64,000 bases of DNA. It comes from Microbacterium oryzae (GTDB taxonomy: Bacteria; Actinomycetota; Actinomycetes; Actinomycetales; Microbacteriaceae). This document shows, piece by piece, positions 8,857-17,260 of the stretch. Location of the stretch: NCBI RefSeq assembly GCF_009735645.1, contig NZ_CP032550.1, positions 2,480,001-2,544,000 on the forward strand. The letters run 5' to 3'. How positions within the stretch are numbered: the stretch's first letter is position 1; the number at the start of each line of letters is the position of its first letter. Position numbers and translations under genes: made by a program. The notes beneath the pieces are model-generated. The model saw nothing but the letters and a program-made list of their open reading frames with translations. It was not told where the DNA came from and searched no databases.

Positions 8857-9060
8857 ATGCAGAACGAACCCGACAACGACAAGCTGGCACAGGAGAACGC
8901 GCAGGGATCCCCGGAGCGTCTGCCCGACGGTCCCGCAGGCCTCGGCTCGAGCGATGGCGAGGTGCCGCCGGATGCCGTTCGGGGCCCCCTCAGCGGACCG
9001 GACGAAGGCGACGGCCAGACCCAGGACGCGGACTCCGTCGACGTGGAAGACCTGCCCTGA
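8857..9060 (+). CDS. Small acidic disordered protein
   Basis: 67 residues with no hydrophobic core; it is rich in Asp, Glu, Gly, Pro and Gln (ends SVDVEDLP) and is predicted to be intrinsically disordered. GGAGAAGG lies about nine bases before the ATG, and a strong terminator follows at 9093, which supports a real transcription unit. I do not recognise the family. It resembles in size and composition the product at 9924. Confidence 0.6.
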   Translation: MQNEPDNDKLAQENAQGSPERLPDGPAGLGSSDGEVPPDAVRGPLSGPDEGDGQTQDADSVDVEDLP

Positions 9061-9092
9061 CCCGAGCATCCGCGACGGGCGCCGCGGGGACC

Positions 9093-9124
9093 AGCGGGGG
9101 CGATCCTTCGGGATCGTCCCCGCT
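9093..9124 (+). terminator. Terminator after the small acidic protein gene
   Basis: 14-bp stem (9093-9106 with 9111-9124, one G-T pair) closed by a TTCG tetraloop. Confidence 0.75.
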
Positions 9125-9157
9125 TCGTGCCGAAGCCACACGATCCGAGGAGCGAGC

Positions 9158-9496
9158 ATGACCGACAGCGACGAGCGCTACGACGTCGTCTTCCACATCG
9201 CCGTCGAGGACGACTGGGAGCTGAGCCGGGCACCCGGCATGTACCGCGTGTCGACGCGGGGGATCCCGTTGGAGGAGGCCGGCTTCATCCACGCGACGAC
9301 CGAGGACCGTGTCGACGACGTCGTGGCGAGCGAATTCGCCGACAGCTCGCTGCCGCTGGTGGCCGTCGAGCTCGACGTCGCCGCCCTCGAGGCTGCGGGA
9401 AGTCCCGTGCTCATCGAGGACGGGAGCCCATCGATCATGGGCCCCATCCCGATGACGGATGACGTGATCGTCTCCGAACGTCCTCTCTACGACTGA
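9158..9496 (+). CDS. DUF952 domain protein (copy 2)
   Basis: 112 residues, paralogous to the gene at 6558: VFHIAVEDDWELSR, MYRVSTRGIP, GFIHATTEDRVDDVV and GPIPMTDDVIVSE align along the whole length. This copy keeps the more common GFIHATT form of the central motif. Preceded by GAGGAGCGAGC. Its 3' end overlaps the convergent gene at 9487 by ten bases. Enzymatic role unknown. Confidence 0.88.
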   Translation: MTDSDERYDVVFHIAVEDDWELSRAPGMYRVSTRGIPLEEAGFIHATTEDRVDDVVASEFADSSLPLVAVELDVAALEAAGSPVLIEDGSPSIMGPIPMTDDVIVSERPLYD

Positions 9497-9708
9497 TCGG
9501 ACGCCCGTCGGCCGGATTCGACAGCGGCGCGCGCTTCGGCCAGCTCGGCGAAGTCCGCGATGCGCTCGGAGTGCGCGTCGAAGGCGGCGAACCCGCCTCC
9601 CGGCAGCTTCTCGATGAAACCCATGAACGCTCCGCCCCGGTTCGCCACCTGAAGGCCGCCCGCAACCGGGCACCAGGTCGTGCGCGTGCCGTGATCCGCG
9701 ATGGTCAT
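9487..9708 (-). CDS. Small conserved-looking hypothetical protein
   Basis: 73 residues. A compact pattern (GGFAAFDAHSERIADFAELAEARAAV) suggests a small alpha/beta fold in the C-terminal half. The ATG at 9708 has GGAGATG upstream; the frame extends further but without a site. I do not recognise a named family. Confidence 0.6.
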   Translation of the reverse strand: MTIADHGTRTTWCPVAGGLQVANRGGAFMGFIEKLPGGGFAAFDAHSERIADFAELAEARAAVESGRRASDQS

Positions 9709-9923
9709 GACTGCATCTCCTCTACTCGGCCGACGGTGCTTCTCGCAACGCGGCGCAGCGGTCCACCTCGACCGCTCTTCCACCATAGGCACGGCGTCGT
9801 GCCATTCGCATCCGCCTTGTGGCGGAGCACGACCGGTGCTACCCGAGCGCCCCCGCGCAAGGGGCAGATCGGGATGCGGTGGATGGAATATGGTCGCCGG
9901 AGGAAGAGCGCCGAGGAGGACCC

Positions 9924-10133
9924 ATGGGACTGCACGACATGAGCGACGAGGAGAAGCGCCGCGATCAGCTGACGTCCGCCCCCGAGGCGACGGAGGAGGA
10001 CGCGAAGCCGCGCATCGACGTCACCCATCGCGACGGCGTCACCCGCATCGACGTCCGTGACGATGCGGCGGTGCGACCCGGGTTCGGGCAGCCGGGTGAA
10101 GACCAGTCACGCGAAGACGAGCCGCGGGACTGA
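9924..10133 (+). CDS. Small charged hypothetical protein upstream of sixA
   Basis: 69 residues, strongly charged and probably disordered (MGLHDMSDEEKRRDQ at the start, GQPGEDQSREDEPRD at the end), with one short beta-like repeat in the centre (RIDVTHRDGVTRIDVRDD). GAGGAGGA lies just upstream. The stop overlaps the start of sixA, so the two are co-translated. Confidence 0.6.
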   Translation: MGLHDMSDEEKRRDQLTSAPEATEEDAKPRIDVTHRDGVTRIDVRDDAAVRPGFGQPGEDQSREDEPRD

Positions 10134-10627
10134 TGGTCCGCCTGCTGCTCGTCCGCCACGCGACAGCGGACTGGCCGGATGGCGTCGACGACCTCGAGCG
10201 GCCGGTGACGGCGCAGGGCGCCGCGGCCGCTCGAGAACTGGGCGCCTACATCGCCGCCCACGACCTGACGCCGGATGTCGCGCTCGTCTCCGTGGCGCGC
10301 CGCACGAGGCAGACGTGGGAGCAGCTCGCATCGGAGCTGCCGACCGCTCTGGACGCGCAGTTCGAGGAGGACGCCTATGCGGCGTCCGCGCGGCGGCTCC
10401 TGCAGGTGGTGCGCGAGCGCGGTGGCGACGCGGAGACGGTGCTGGTCGTCGGCCACAATCCGGGCATCCACGATCTGGTGGCGGTGCTGTCGGCGGACCG
10501 CGAGCGCGTGCCGCTCAGCTACCCCACGACGACGCTCGCCGTGCTCGACCTGCCCGCAGACGGATGGTCCGGGGTCGAGGTCGGCACGGCGAGCGTCGAG
10601 CGCGTAGTGGTGAAGCGCTCTCGCTGA
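10133..10627 (+). CDS. sixA: SixA-type histidine phosphatase
   Basis: 164 residues of the histidine phosphatase (phosphoglycerate mutase-like) superfamily. The catalytic LLLVRHA motif is at residues 4-10 (Arg8, His9) and the second histidine in VVGHNPGIHD. In Escherichia coli SixA removes phosphate from a histidine phosphotransfer protein or PTS component; the actinobacterial substrate is not known. The start overlaps the preceding stop codon. Confidence 0.88.
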   Translation: MVRLLLVRHATADWPDGVDDLERPVTAQGAAAARELGAYIAAHDLTPDVALVSVARRTRQTWEQLASELPTALDAQFEEDAYAASARRLLQVVRERGGDAETVLVVGHNPGIHDLVAVLSADRERVPLSYPTTTLAVLDLPADGWSGVEVGTASVERVVVKRSR

Positions 10628-10628
10628 A

Positions 10629-11210
10629 TCAGCGCGAGCGGGGCGTGCGGTTCTCGGCGCTGACCATCCAGGACAGCTGCTCGAGGCGCTCGAGGACGGC
10701 GTGGAGGATGTCCGCGGTGGTCGGGTCCTCCTCGTCCACGTCGTCGTGCACGTCGCGGCACGTCTGGCAGACGGCGTCGATGCGCTCGGTGATGAGGTCG
10801 ATGACCTCGCTCGTGGCGATCTCGCCCTGCGGGAACTCCGGCAGCGTCGTGCCCTCGGCGACGGTGTCACTGCGCCCGTCGGGCAGCGCGTGCAGCGCGC
10901 GCATCCGCTCGGCCACGGTGTCGGAGAACTCGCGAGCGGACTCGATGACCTCGTCGAGCTGGAGGTGCGTGTCGCGGAAGTTCGTCCCGACGACGTTCCA
11001 GTGCGCCTGCTTGCCCTGCAGCGAGAGCTCGATGAGGTCGACGAGCACGGCCTGGAGGCGCTCGCTCAGCTCCTTCGAGGCGGTGAAGCCGTGCTCCGCG
11101 TTCTGCTCCTTGGTGACGTCGGCGCCGCTGCCGCCGCGCGCGGGGCGCCGGCGGTTCTTCTGCGTCGTGCTCTTCGATGCGTTCGCGGTGTCGTTCTTGG
11201 TCTCAGCCAT
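10629..11210 (-). CDS. dps: Dps family DNA-binding ferritin-like protein
   Basis: 193 residues. The ferritin-like four-helix domain (about 40-190) carries the Dps ferroxidase signature region (KQAHWNVVGTNFRDTHLQLDEV), where His, Asp and Glu bind iron at the subunit interface. A Lys/Arg-rich N-terminal tail (MAETKNDTANASKS, then KNRRRPARGG) is suited to DNA binding. It protects DNA from iron and peroxide damage. AAGGAACACG precedes the ATG, and a TAGGCT -10-like element lies at 11244-11239. Convergent with sixA. Confidence 0.95.
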   Translation of the reverse strand: MAETKNDTANASKSTTQKNRRRPARGGSGADVTKEQNAEHGFTASKELSERLQAVLVDLIELSLQGKQAHWNVVGTNFRDTHLQLDEVIESAREFSDTVAERMRALHALPDGRSDTVAEGTTLPEFPQGEIATSEVIDLITERIDAVCQTCRDVHDDVDEEDPTTADILHAVLERLEQLSWMVSAENRTPRSR

Positions 11211-11389
11211 CGTGTTCCTTCCGGTCGCGTGGATGGCCAGCCTACGAAGGAGCGGCGGCGGCTGTCGCGGCCTTGTCGAGCGCGCTCGGTCGTGTTAGCC
11301 GCGCATGTCGGGCCGCCCGCGATGTCGGCGGCCGGCCCTATCGTGGGAAGCGCCGATGACGCTGTCGGCATCGATCGAAAGGACACTCG

Positions 11390-12325
11390 ATGAGGACCGT
11401 CCCTCTCGGACCCACCGGCCAGCAGGTTCCCAACGTCGTCGCGGGCCTCATGCGCATCTCGGACAAGACCGACGAGCAGATCCGCGAGCTCGTCGACACC
11501 GCTCGCGGCGCCGGGATCGACTTCTTCGACCACGCTGACATCTACGGCACCGAGCCGCACCAGTGCGAGCGGCGGTTCGCCGAGGCGATGCGGCTCTCCT
11601 CGTCGGAGCGCGCGGAGCTCACCATCCAGACGAAGTGCGGGATCGTGCGCGAGGGCCCGTACTTCGACTTCTCCTACGAGCACATCATCGAGTCGGTCGA
11701 GGGCTCCCTGCGCGCCCTCGAGACGGACTACATCGACGTCCTCCTCCTGCACCGCCCCGACGCGCTGGTCGAGCCCGACGAGGTGGCCCGCGCGTTCGAC
11801 GAGCTGGAGTCTGCCGGCAAGGTGCGCGCGTTCGGCGTCTCCAACCACACCCCGCGCCAGATCGACCTGCTGCGCACGTCGGTACGACAGCCGATCGTCG
11901 CGAACCAGGTGCAGCTGTCCATCACGCACGCGCCGATCATCGCGCAGGGGATCGCGGCCAACATGGCCGGCGTGGAGCAGTCGCAGGTGCTCGACGGCGG
12001 CGGTCTCGTGGAGTACAGCCGGATCAACGACATCACCCTCCAGGCGTGGTCGCCGTTCCAGTCCGGCTTCTTCACGGGCGTCTTCCTCGGCTCGTCGGAC
12101 TATCCGGAGCTCAACGCGGTCATCGACCGACTCGCGGCGCAGTACGAGGTGGAGGCGATGGCCATCGCCACGGCGTGGATCACGCGTCACCCGGCCGGCA
12201 TGCAGGTCGTGCTGGGGACGACGACGCCCGAGCGGGTGGTCGCCGCCGCGGCAGGCAGCGACATCCCGCTCACCCGCGCCGAGTGGTACGAGCTGACGAG
12301 GGCGGCCGGGCACCGGGTGCCCTGA
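11390..12325 (+). CDS. Aldo/keto reductase
   Basis: 311 residues forming an NADPH-dependent TIM barrel. The catalytic tetrad is visible as Asp47, Tyr52, Lys82 and His121, and the overall pattern (FGVSNHTPRQIDLL, LQAWSPF) is closest to the YdhF-type group, whose natural substrates are carbonyl compounds of unclear identity. An AAAGGACA site precedes the ATG. Single gene followed by a terminator. Confidence 0.92.
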   Translation: MRTVPLGPTGQQVPNVVAGLMRISDKTDEQIRELVDTARGAGIDFFDHADIYGTEPHQCERRFAEAMRLSSSERAELTIQTKCGIVREGPYFDFSYEHIIESVEGSLRALETDYIDVLLLHRPDALVEPDEVARAFDELESAGKVRAFGVSNHTPRQIDLLRTSVRQPIVANQVQLSITHAPIIAQGIAANMAGVEQSQVLDGGGLVEYSRINDITLQAWSPFQSGFFTGVFLGSSDYPELNAVIDRLAAQYEVEAMAIATAWITRHPAGMQVVLGTTTPERVVAAAAGSDIPLTRAEWYELTRAAGHRVP

Positions 12326-12350
12326 CGGGCAGGGGTCGGCGGATGGCCGG

Positions 12351-12372
12351 GGCCGGTCTCCCAGGACCGGCC
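12351..12372 (+). terminator. Terminator of the aldo/keto reductase gene
   Basis: 8-bp GC-rich stem (GGCCGGTC with GACCGGCC). It is immediately followed by the -10 element of the next gene. Confidence 0.5.
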
Positions 12373-12374
12373 GG

Positions 12375-12380
12375 TACCGT
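12375..12380 (+). promoter_or_regulatory. -10 element of a leaderless lipoprotein gene
   Basis: TACCGT is followed by six bases and then the ATG at 12387, with no ribosome binding site. Confidence 0.45.
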
Positions 12381-12386
12381 CGTGGC

Positions 12387-12761
12387 ATGCGTCGACCCGT
12401 CCTCGTGCCGCTGCTCGCCGTCGGTCTGCTGTCGGCCCTGGCGGGCTGCGCCCAGGCGTCGCACGTCGCGGCGGACGCGCTCGGCGTCCCGGTCGAGGAG
12501 ATCTGCGCGACGGCGGATGACGCGTACGGGCAGTACCGGCAGACGGTCGACCAGGTCGGCGTGACGCAGGAGCAGCTCGGCGTCGCACGCGACTCGCTCG
12601 TGCAGACGCTCGACGACCTGGCCGACGACGTCGGGGGACAGGTCGGCGAGCTCATCCGCACGCAGTCCGCCGGGCTGGCCGGCATCTCGGATCTGTCCGC
12701 GCCCGAGAGCATCGCCGCCATCGAGCAGGCGAAGGCCGCGCTCTCCGCCGTGTGCGAGTAG
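12387..12761 (+). CDS. Small helical lipoprotein of unknown function
   Basis: 124 residues. A lipoprotein signal peptide ends in the lipobox ALAGC (Cys at about 21). The mature part is predicted to be mostly alpha-helical with two conserved-looking cysteines (EEICATADD and the C-terminal SAVCE) that could form a disulfide. I do not recognise a family. Confidence 0.78.
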   Translation: MRRPVLVPLLAVGLLSALAGCAQASHVAADALGVPVEEICATADDAYGQYRQTVDQVGVTQEQLGVARDSLVQTLDDLADDVGGQVGELIRTQSAGLAGISDLSAPESIAAIEQAKAALSAVCE

Positions 12762-12833
12762 TCGCCCGCGGCGCCTCGTAGGATCGAGGAAGGCCCGGCC
12801 ATCGCAGGACGGCGCCGGACGGGGAGGCGCGAG

Positions 12834-13394
12834 ATGCGCGGAAGCGGTACGACCTGGGTGCTCGTCGACGGCGAGAACATCGACGCGACGCTCGGGACGT
12901 CGATCATCGGCCGCCGCCCGCAGCCCGAGGAGCGCCCCCGGTGGGACCGGCTGATGTCGTTCGCCGCCCGGCAGTGGAACCAGTCCTCCCGCGGCGTCTT
13001 CTTCATCAACGCATCCCAGACCATCCCGCAGAGCTTCGTGCAGGCGCTGAAGGCGATGGACTACGAGGTGGTCCTCCTCTCCGGCGCGCCGGACGAGAAG
13101 GTCGTCGACATCGCCATCCAGCGCACGCTGCAGGCGCTCGTCGGGCGCGACGACGACGTGATGCTCGTCAGCCACGACGGCGACTTCCTCGACGACGTCG
13201 CGGCGCTGATCGGCGGCGACCGGCGGGTGGGCGTCGTCGCGTTCAACGAGTTCCGCAACGCCGGCTACGCCGCGCTCCCGGGCCTGCACCGCTTCGACCT
13301 CGAGTACGACGCGGCCGTCTTCGACGCGCAGCTGCCGCGTCTGCGGGTCATCCCGATCGACGAGTTCGACCCGACCACCTTCCTCGGCGCGTAG
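12834..13394 (+). CDS. NYN domain protein (predicted RNase-like)
   Basis: 186 residues comprising a single NYN (PIN-like) domain. Acidic metal-binding motifs are LVDGENID near the N-terminus, DEKVVDIAI in the middle and LVSHDGDFLDDVA later, the typical spacing of LabA/NYN nucleases. These are thought to process or degrade RNA in the cytoplasm. GGGGAGGCGCGAG precedes the ATG; a TAGGAT -10-like element lies about 50 bases upstream. Confidence 0.88.
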   Translation: MRGSGTTWVLVDGENIDATLGTSIIGRRPQPEERPRWDRLMSFAARQWNQSSRGVFFINASQTIPQSFVQALKAMDYEVVLLSGAPDEKVVDIAIQRTLQALVGRDDDVMLVSHDGDFLDDVAALIGGDRRVGVVAFNEFRNAGYAALPGLHRFDLEYDAAVFDAQLPRLRVIPIDEFDPTTFLGA

Positions 13395-13427
13395 CCCCCG
13401 CCGGCATCCGAGTCAGCGCGGTCGGAA

Positions 13428-14336
13428 TCAGTCGCGGATCACCGGGATCTCGCCGGTGAGGGCGGCTCCCGGCGCGTCCTCGCTCGCCTTGCGCGCGGCG
13501 AGGGCGGTGCCGATGCTCGCGGCGACCACGAGCGCGACCGCCGCGATGCGCAGTGCGCTCATCTCCTGACTCAGCAGCAGCCATCCGGCCGCGGCCGCGA
13601 CGACCGGCTCGAGGCTGAGCAGCACCCCGAACACTCGCTGCGGCAGGCGCCGGAGGGCCAGGAGCTCGAGCGTGTAGGGCACGACCGAGGCCAGCAGCGC
13701 CGTCCCCGCGGCCAGTGCGAGGAGGTGGGGCTCGGCGAACGCGGCCGCGGCAGCCGGCACGCCGAAGGGCAGCAGCGCGACCGACGCGACGACGAGCGCG
13801 ACGGCGAGTCCGCCCATCCCCGGAACGAGCTGACCGACGCGGGCGCTCGCGCGGATGTACAGCGCCCAGAACGCCGCGGCGATGAGCGTCAAGACGACGC
13901 CGACCCCGTCCAGCGCGACGCCGAGGGCGCTGTCCACGCCCAGCAGCGCCATGCCGACCAGCGCGAGCGCCACCCACGCGAAGTCCAGAAGGCGACGGGT
14001 GAGGACGGCGGCGAGCACGAGCGGTCCGAGGAATTCGATCGCGACGGCCGTGCCGAGCGGGATCCGCTCGAGCGCGGCGTAGAAGAAGCCGTTCATCCCG
14101 GTGAGCGACAGGCCGAACGCGATCACCGCGAGCCACTGGCCGCGGTTCCATCCGCGCACGCGCGGCCGGACCGCGACGAGCAGCACGAGGGCGGCAATCG
14201 TCAGCCGCAGGGCGCTCACGCCCCACGAACCCAGCGCGGGGAACAGCTGCACGGCGAGCGTGGCCCCGAACTGCAGCGAGACGCAGGACCCGAGGACCAG
14301 TGCCATCGAGCTGCTCAGGGAGGAACGGGGCGTCAC
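13428..14336 (-). CDS. EamA family (RhtA-like) exporter
   Basis: 302 residues with about ten hydrophobic segments and two EamA repeats; the pattern (SWGVSALRLTIAALVLL, IPLGTAVAIEFLGPL, LPQRVFGVLLSLEPVVAAAAG) matches RhtA-type threonine/homoserine exporters. The substrate is uncertain. The start is also uncertain: the GTG at 14336 has a GGAGAG sequence about ten bases upstream, while an ATG at 14306 (MALVLGSC) has no better site. Confidence 0.87.
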   Translation of the reverse strand: MTPRSSLSSSMALVLGSCVSLQFGATLAVQLFPALGSWGVSALRLTIAALVLLVAVRPRVRGWNRGQWLAVIAFGLSLTGMNGFFYAALERIPLGTAVAIEFLGPLVLAAVLTRRLLDFAWVALALVGMALLGVDSALGVALDGVGVVLTLIAAAFWALYIRASARVGQLVPGMGGLAVALVVASVALLPFGVPAAAAAFAEPHLLALAAGTALLASVVPYTLELLALRRLPQRVFGVLLSLEPVVAAAAGWLLLSQEMSALRIAAVALVVAASIGTALAARKASEDAPGAALTGEIPVIRD

Positions 14337-14414
14337 TCCTCCAGTCTCTCTCCGTCCTGCTCCACCTCGTGTCAAGGCCTGCCGTGCGCGAGCCTCGGCA
14401 GGCAGACTCGCCGC

Positions 14415-15425
14415 ATGCCCCGCCTCCGCCGCACCTCTCCTCAGGACCGCGGCTGGACACGCCGACGCTCAGGCAGCGGCTTCACCTACCTCGACGAGAA
14501 CGGCGAGCGGCTGCCGGATGAGGCGATCGAGCGGATCAAGGCCCTGGTCATCCCGCCCGCCTGGAAGGACGTGTGGATCACGCCCTATCCGAACGGGCAC
14601 CTGCAGGCGGTGGGAACGGACGACGCCGGACGTCGGCAGTACCTGTACCACCCGCAGTGGCGCGCGCGTCGGGATGCGCTCAAGTTCGACCGGGTGCTCG
14701 ACTTCGGCGCCGCCCTCGGGCTCGCGCGTCCGGCCATCCTCGGCGAGCTCGCGCTGGACGGCATGCCGGTGAACCGCGCCTGCGCGGCCGCGGTGCGAAT
14801 GCTCGACATCGGCTGCTTCCGCATCGGCGACGACGTCTACGCCGACAAGAACGGGAGCTTCGGGCTCACCACGCTCGAGCGTGCGCACGTGCGGCGAACG
14901 GGCGATGCGCTGGTGTTCCGCTTCCGCGGCAAGTCGGGTGTGAACCACCGCATCGAGATCGCCGACCCCGGCGTGGTCGCCGCCATCGAGACCATGCGCC
15001 GGCGCCGCGACGGGGAGCCGGCGCTGCTCGCCTATCGGGATGCGACGGGGTGGCGACGCCTCACGGCGACCCTCGTCAACGACTACGTGCGCGCGTCGAC
15101 CGGAGCGAACGCCACCGCGAAGGACTTCCGCACCTGGCACGCGACGGTGCTGGCCGCGACCAAGCTGGCCGAGCGCTCGCTCGAGCTGGATGAGCGCGCG
15201 AGCGCCACGAAGAAGCGGAAGGCCGTCACCGCCACCATGCGCGACGTGGCGACCTTCCTCGGGAACACCCCGACCATGGCGCGCACGTCGTATGTCGACC
15301 CGCGGGTGGTCTCGGCCTTCGACGAGGGGCGCACGATCGCCGAGACGGTGCGCGTCGAGCACGCGGACGAGATCGCGCGGCAGACCGCGCTCGAGGCGGC
15401 CACGCTCTCGCTCATCCGCGACTGA
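14415..15425 (+). CDS. DNA topoisomerase IB
   Basis: 336 residues, the size of bacterial (poxvirus-like) type IB topoisomerases, which relax supercoils by transient 3' nicking. The catalytic tyrosine lies in TSYVDPRV (Tyr293); the Arg-Lys-Arg-His set is consistent with RRQYLYHPQWRARRD, KDFRTWHATV and nearby residues. CAGACT ends six bases before the ATG, suggesting a leaderless transcript. Divergent from the EamA exporter. Confidence 0.93.
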   Translation: MPRLRRTSPQDRGWTRRRSGSGFTYLDENGERLPDEAIERIKALVIPPAWKDVWITPYPNGHLQAVGTDDAGRRQYLYHPQWRARRDALKFDRVLDFGAALGLARPAILGELALDGMPVNRACAAAVRMLDIGCFRIGDDVYADKNGSFGLTTLERAHVRRTGDALVFRFRGKSGVNHRIEIADPGVVAAIETMRRRRDGEPALLAYRDATGWRRLTATLVNDYVRASTGANATAKDFRTWHATVLAATKLAERSLELDERASATKKRKAVTATMRDVATFLGNTPTMARTSYVDPRVVSAFDEGRTIAETVRVEHADEIARQTALEAATLSLIRD

Positions 15426-15445
15426 CGGATGTCGGCGCTCGGCCG

Positions 15446-15451
15446 TAGGGT
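15446..15451 (+). promoter_or_regulatory. -10 element of the leaderless DUF1697 gene
   Basis: TAGGGT is followed by six bases and the ATG at 15458. Confidence 0.45.
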
Positions 15452-15457
15452 CGGGGC

Positions 15458-15976
15458 ATGACGGAGTACGTCGCGCTGCTGCGCGGAGTGAACGTCGGCG
15501 GCGTCACCGTCCGCTCGGCGGACCTGAAGGCGCTGTTCGCCGAGAGCGGCTTCGCCGACGCGCGCACCTACCTCGCCAGCGGCAACGTGCGGTTCTCCGC
15601 GGATGGCGAGGGCCGGGCTCTCAAGACCGACCTCGAGCGGGCGCTGGCCGAGCGCTTCGGCTACGACGCATGGATCGTCCTGGTGACGCTCGCGGAGATG
15701 CGCGCGGCGCTCGACGCCTTCCCGTTCGACGCGTCGGATGAGGCGCGCCAGCCGTACGTCGTGTTCTGCGCCGACCCCGCGGTGCGGGAGGAGCTCCTCG
15801 CGAGCGCGGAGCCGTCCGATGAGGACCCGATCGCACCCGGTCCCGGCGTCGTCTACTGGACGCCGCCGAAGGGCTCGAGCGTCGACACCGCGTTCGCGAA
15901 GCAGCTCGCGAAGCCGCGGTGGAAGGCCGTCACCACGACGAGGAATCTCCGCACGGTGGCGAAGATCTGCGCCTGA
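15458..15976 (+). CDS. DUF1697 family protein
   Basis: 172 residues. The N-terminal YVALLRGVNVGG and TYLASGNVRF motifs define DUF1697; later EARQPYVVFCADP and TTRNLRTVAKI fit the family. Small cytoplasmic protein, function unknown. Followed by a terminator. Confidence 0.9.
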   Translation: MTEYVALLRGVNVGGVTVRSADLKALFAESGFADARTYLASGNVRFSADGEGRALKTDLERALAERFGYDAWIVLVTLAEMRAALDAFPFDASDEARQPYVVFCADPAVREELLASAEPSDEDPIAPGPGVVYWTPPKGSSVDTAFAKQLAKPRWKAVTTTRNLRTVAKICA

Positions 15977-15994
15977 GGCGGGCCGGAAACAGCC

Positions 15995-16024
15995 GAACGG
16001 GCCCACTGTGCGTCAGGCCCGTTC
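15995..16024 (+). terminator. Terminator of the DUF1697 gene
   Basis: GAACGGGCC (15995-16003) pairs with GGCCCGTTC (16016-16024) around a 12-base loop. Confidence 0.65.
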
Positions 16025-16181
16025 GAAAGGTATGGCAGACGAGGTGGCGGTGCGAGCGTCAATCCCGTCGATACCCCTCCAGCGTCCCCCGGGTCATCCG
16101 ATCGCGACAGCGGCGAGAAGGACAGGGTGCGAAAGGATTCCGCCAGCGCCGCCGCACGACGTGCGCGGCAGACTGACGAGC

Positions 16182-17177
16182 ATGGATCCGCTCGATGCAC
16201 TGGCAGAGATCGCCTACCTCCTGGAGCGCGAGCGCTCGTCGCGCTACAAGTCGAAGGCGTTCCGACGTGCCGCCGACGTCATCGCATCGCTCACGCCGGA
16301 GGAGCTGCGCGACGCGGCGTCGCTCCGGCGACGGGAGGGGATCGGCGAGACGACGTTCCGCGTCATCCAGGAGGCGCTCGCCGGTGACGTTCCGGCCTAC
16401 CTCGCCGACCTCCGCGAGCGCACCGGCGTCGCCGGGCGCAGCGAGCTGCGAGCGGCCCTCCGCGGCGACCTCCACAGCCACTCCGAGTGGTCGGATGGCC
16501 TCACGTCCATCGACCTGATGGTGGCGGCCGGTCGTCGGTTGGGGCACGAGTACCTCGCCCTCACCGATCACTCCCCGCGGCTGCGGGTCGCGAACGGGCT
16601 CTCACCGGAGCGGCTGACCGCGCAGCTCGACGTGGTGGCCGGCCTCTCCGGCGACGGCTTCACGCTGCTCAGCGGCATCGAGGTCGACATCCTCGACGAC
16701 GGCGGCCTGGACCAGGAAGACGCGCTGCTCGAGCGCCTCGACGTCGTCGTCGCGAGCGTGCACTCCCATCTGCGCGCAGATCGACGCGAGATGACCGCCC
16801 GCATGCTCGGGGCCATCCGCAACCCCCGCACGCACGTGCTCGGGCACTGCACCGGCCGTCTCGTGGAGGGGTCGCGCGGCACGCGGCCGCCGTCGGAGTT
16901 CGACGCGGACGCCGTGTTCGACGCGTGCGCGGAGCACGGCGTCGCGGTGGAGATCAACTCGCGGCCCGAGCGCCAGGACCCGCCGGACGAGCTCATCGCG
17001 CTCGCCCTCGCGAAGGGCTGCCTGTTCTCGATCGACAGCGACGCCCACGCGCCCGGTCAGCTGTCGCTGCTGGACTACGGCGCCGAGCGCGCCGAGCGGG
17101 CGGGAGTGCCGGCCGATCGCATCATCACGACATGGCCCCTCGATCGGCTGCGCGGGTGGCTGCAGTGCGAGCGCTGA
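16182..17177 (+). CDS. PHP domain phosphoesterase with N-terminal helix-hairpin-helix region
   Basis: 331 residues. The first 85 or so resemble the helix-hairpin-helix module of family X DNA polymerases (YKSKAFRRAADVI, REGIGETTFRVI), and residues from about 88 form a PHP domain with metal ligands in RGDLHSHSEWSDG, LTDHS, HCTGR, EINSR and SIDSDAH. The layout is that of bacterial PolX lacking its polymerase core. A hydrolytic role on DNA ends or phosphate esters is an inference. The ATG at 16182 lacks a strong site. Confidence 0.87.
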   Translation: MDPLDALAEIAYLLERERSSRYKSKAFRRAADVIASLTPEELRDAASLRRREGIGETTFRVIQEALAGDVPAYLADLRERTGVAGRSELRAALRGDLHSHSEWSDGLTSIDLMVAAGRRLGHEYLALTDHSPRLRVANGLSPERLTAQLDVVAGLSGDGFTLLSGIEVDILDDGGLDQEDALLERLDVVVASVHSHLRADRREMTARMLGAIRNPRTHVLGHCTGRLVEGSRGTRPPSEFDADAVFDACAEHGVAVEINSRPERQDPPDELIALALAKGCLFSIDSDAHAPGQLSLLDYGAERAERAGVPADRIITTWPLDRLRGWLQCER

Positions 17178-17248
17178 GCGCTCGCATCCCGCCGATTGGG
17201 TCGCGCAGATGAGACCTTCGGACGACGCGGAGCGCCGCCGCGCGTTCC

Positions 17249-17254
17249 TAGGCT
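17249..17254 (+). promoter_or_regulatory. -10 element of the leaderless histidine kinase gene
   Basis: TAGGCT is followed by six bases and the ATG at 17261; there is no ribosome binding site. Confidence 0.5.
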
Positions 17255-17260
17255 TCGAGT

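Noticed and set aside
6794..9496. A 900-residue open frame on the plus strand
   Set aside because: It runs antisense through the DUF222/HNH gene and joins the real DUF952 gene at its end. Such long frames are common opposite GC-rich genes; only the last 112 codons have a start with a ribosome binding site and a recognisable domain.
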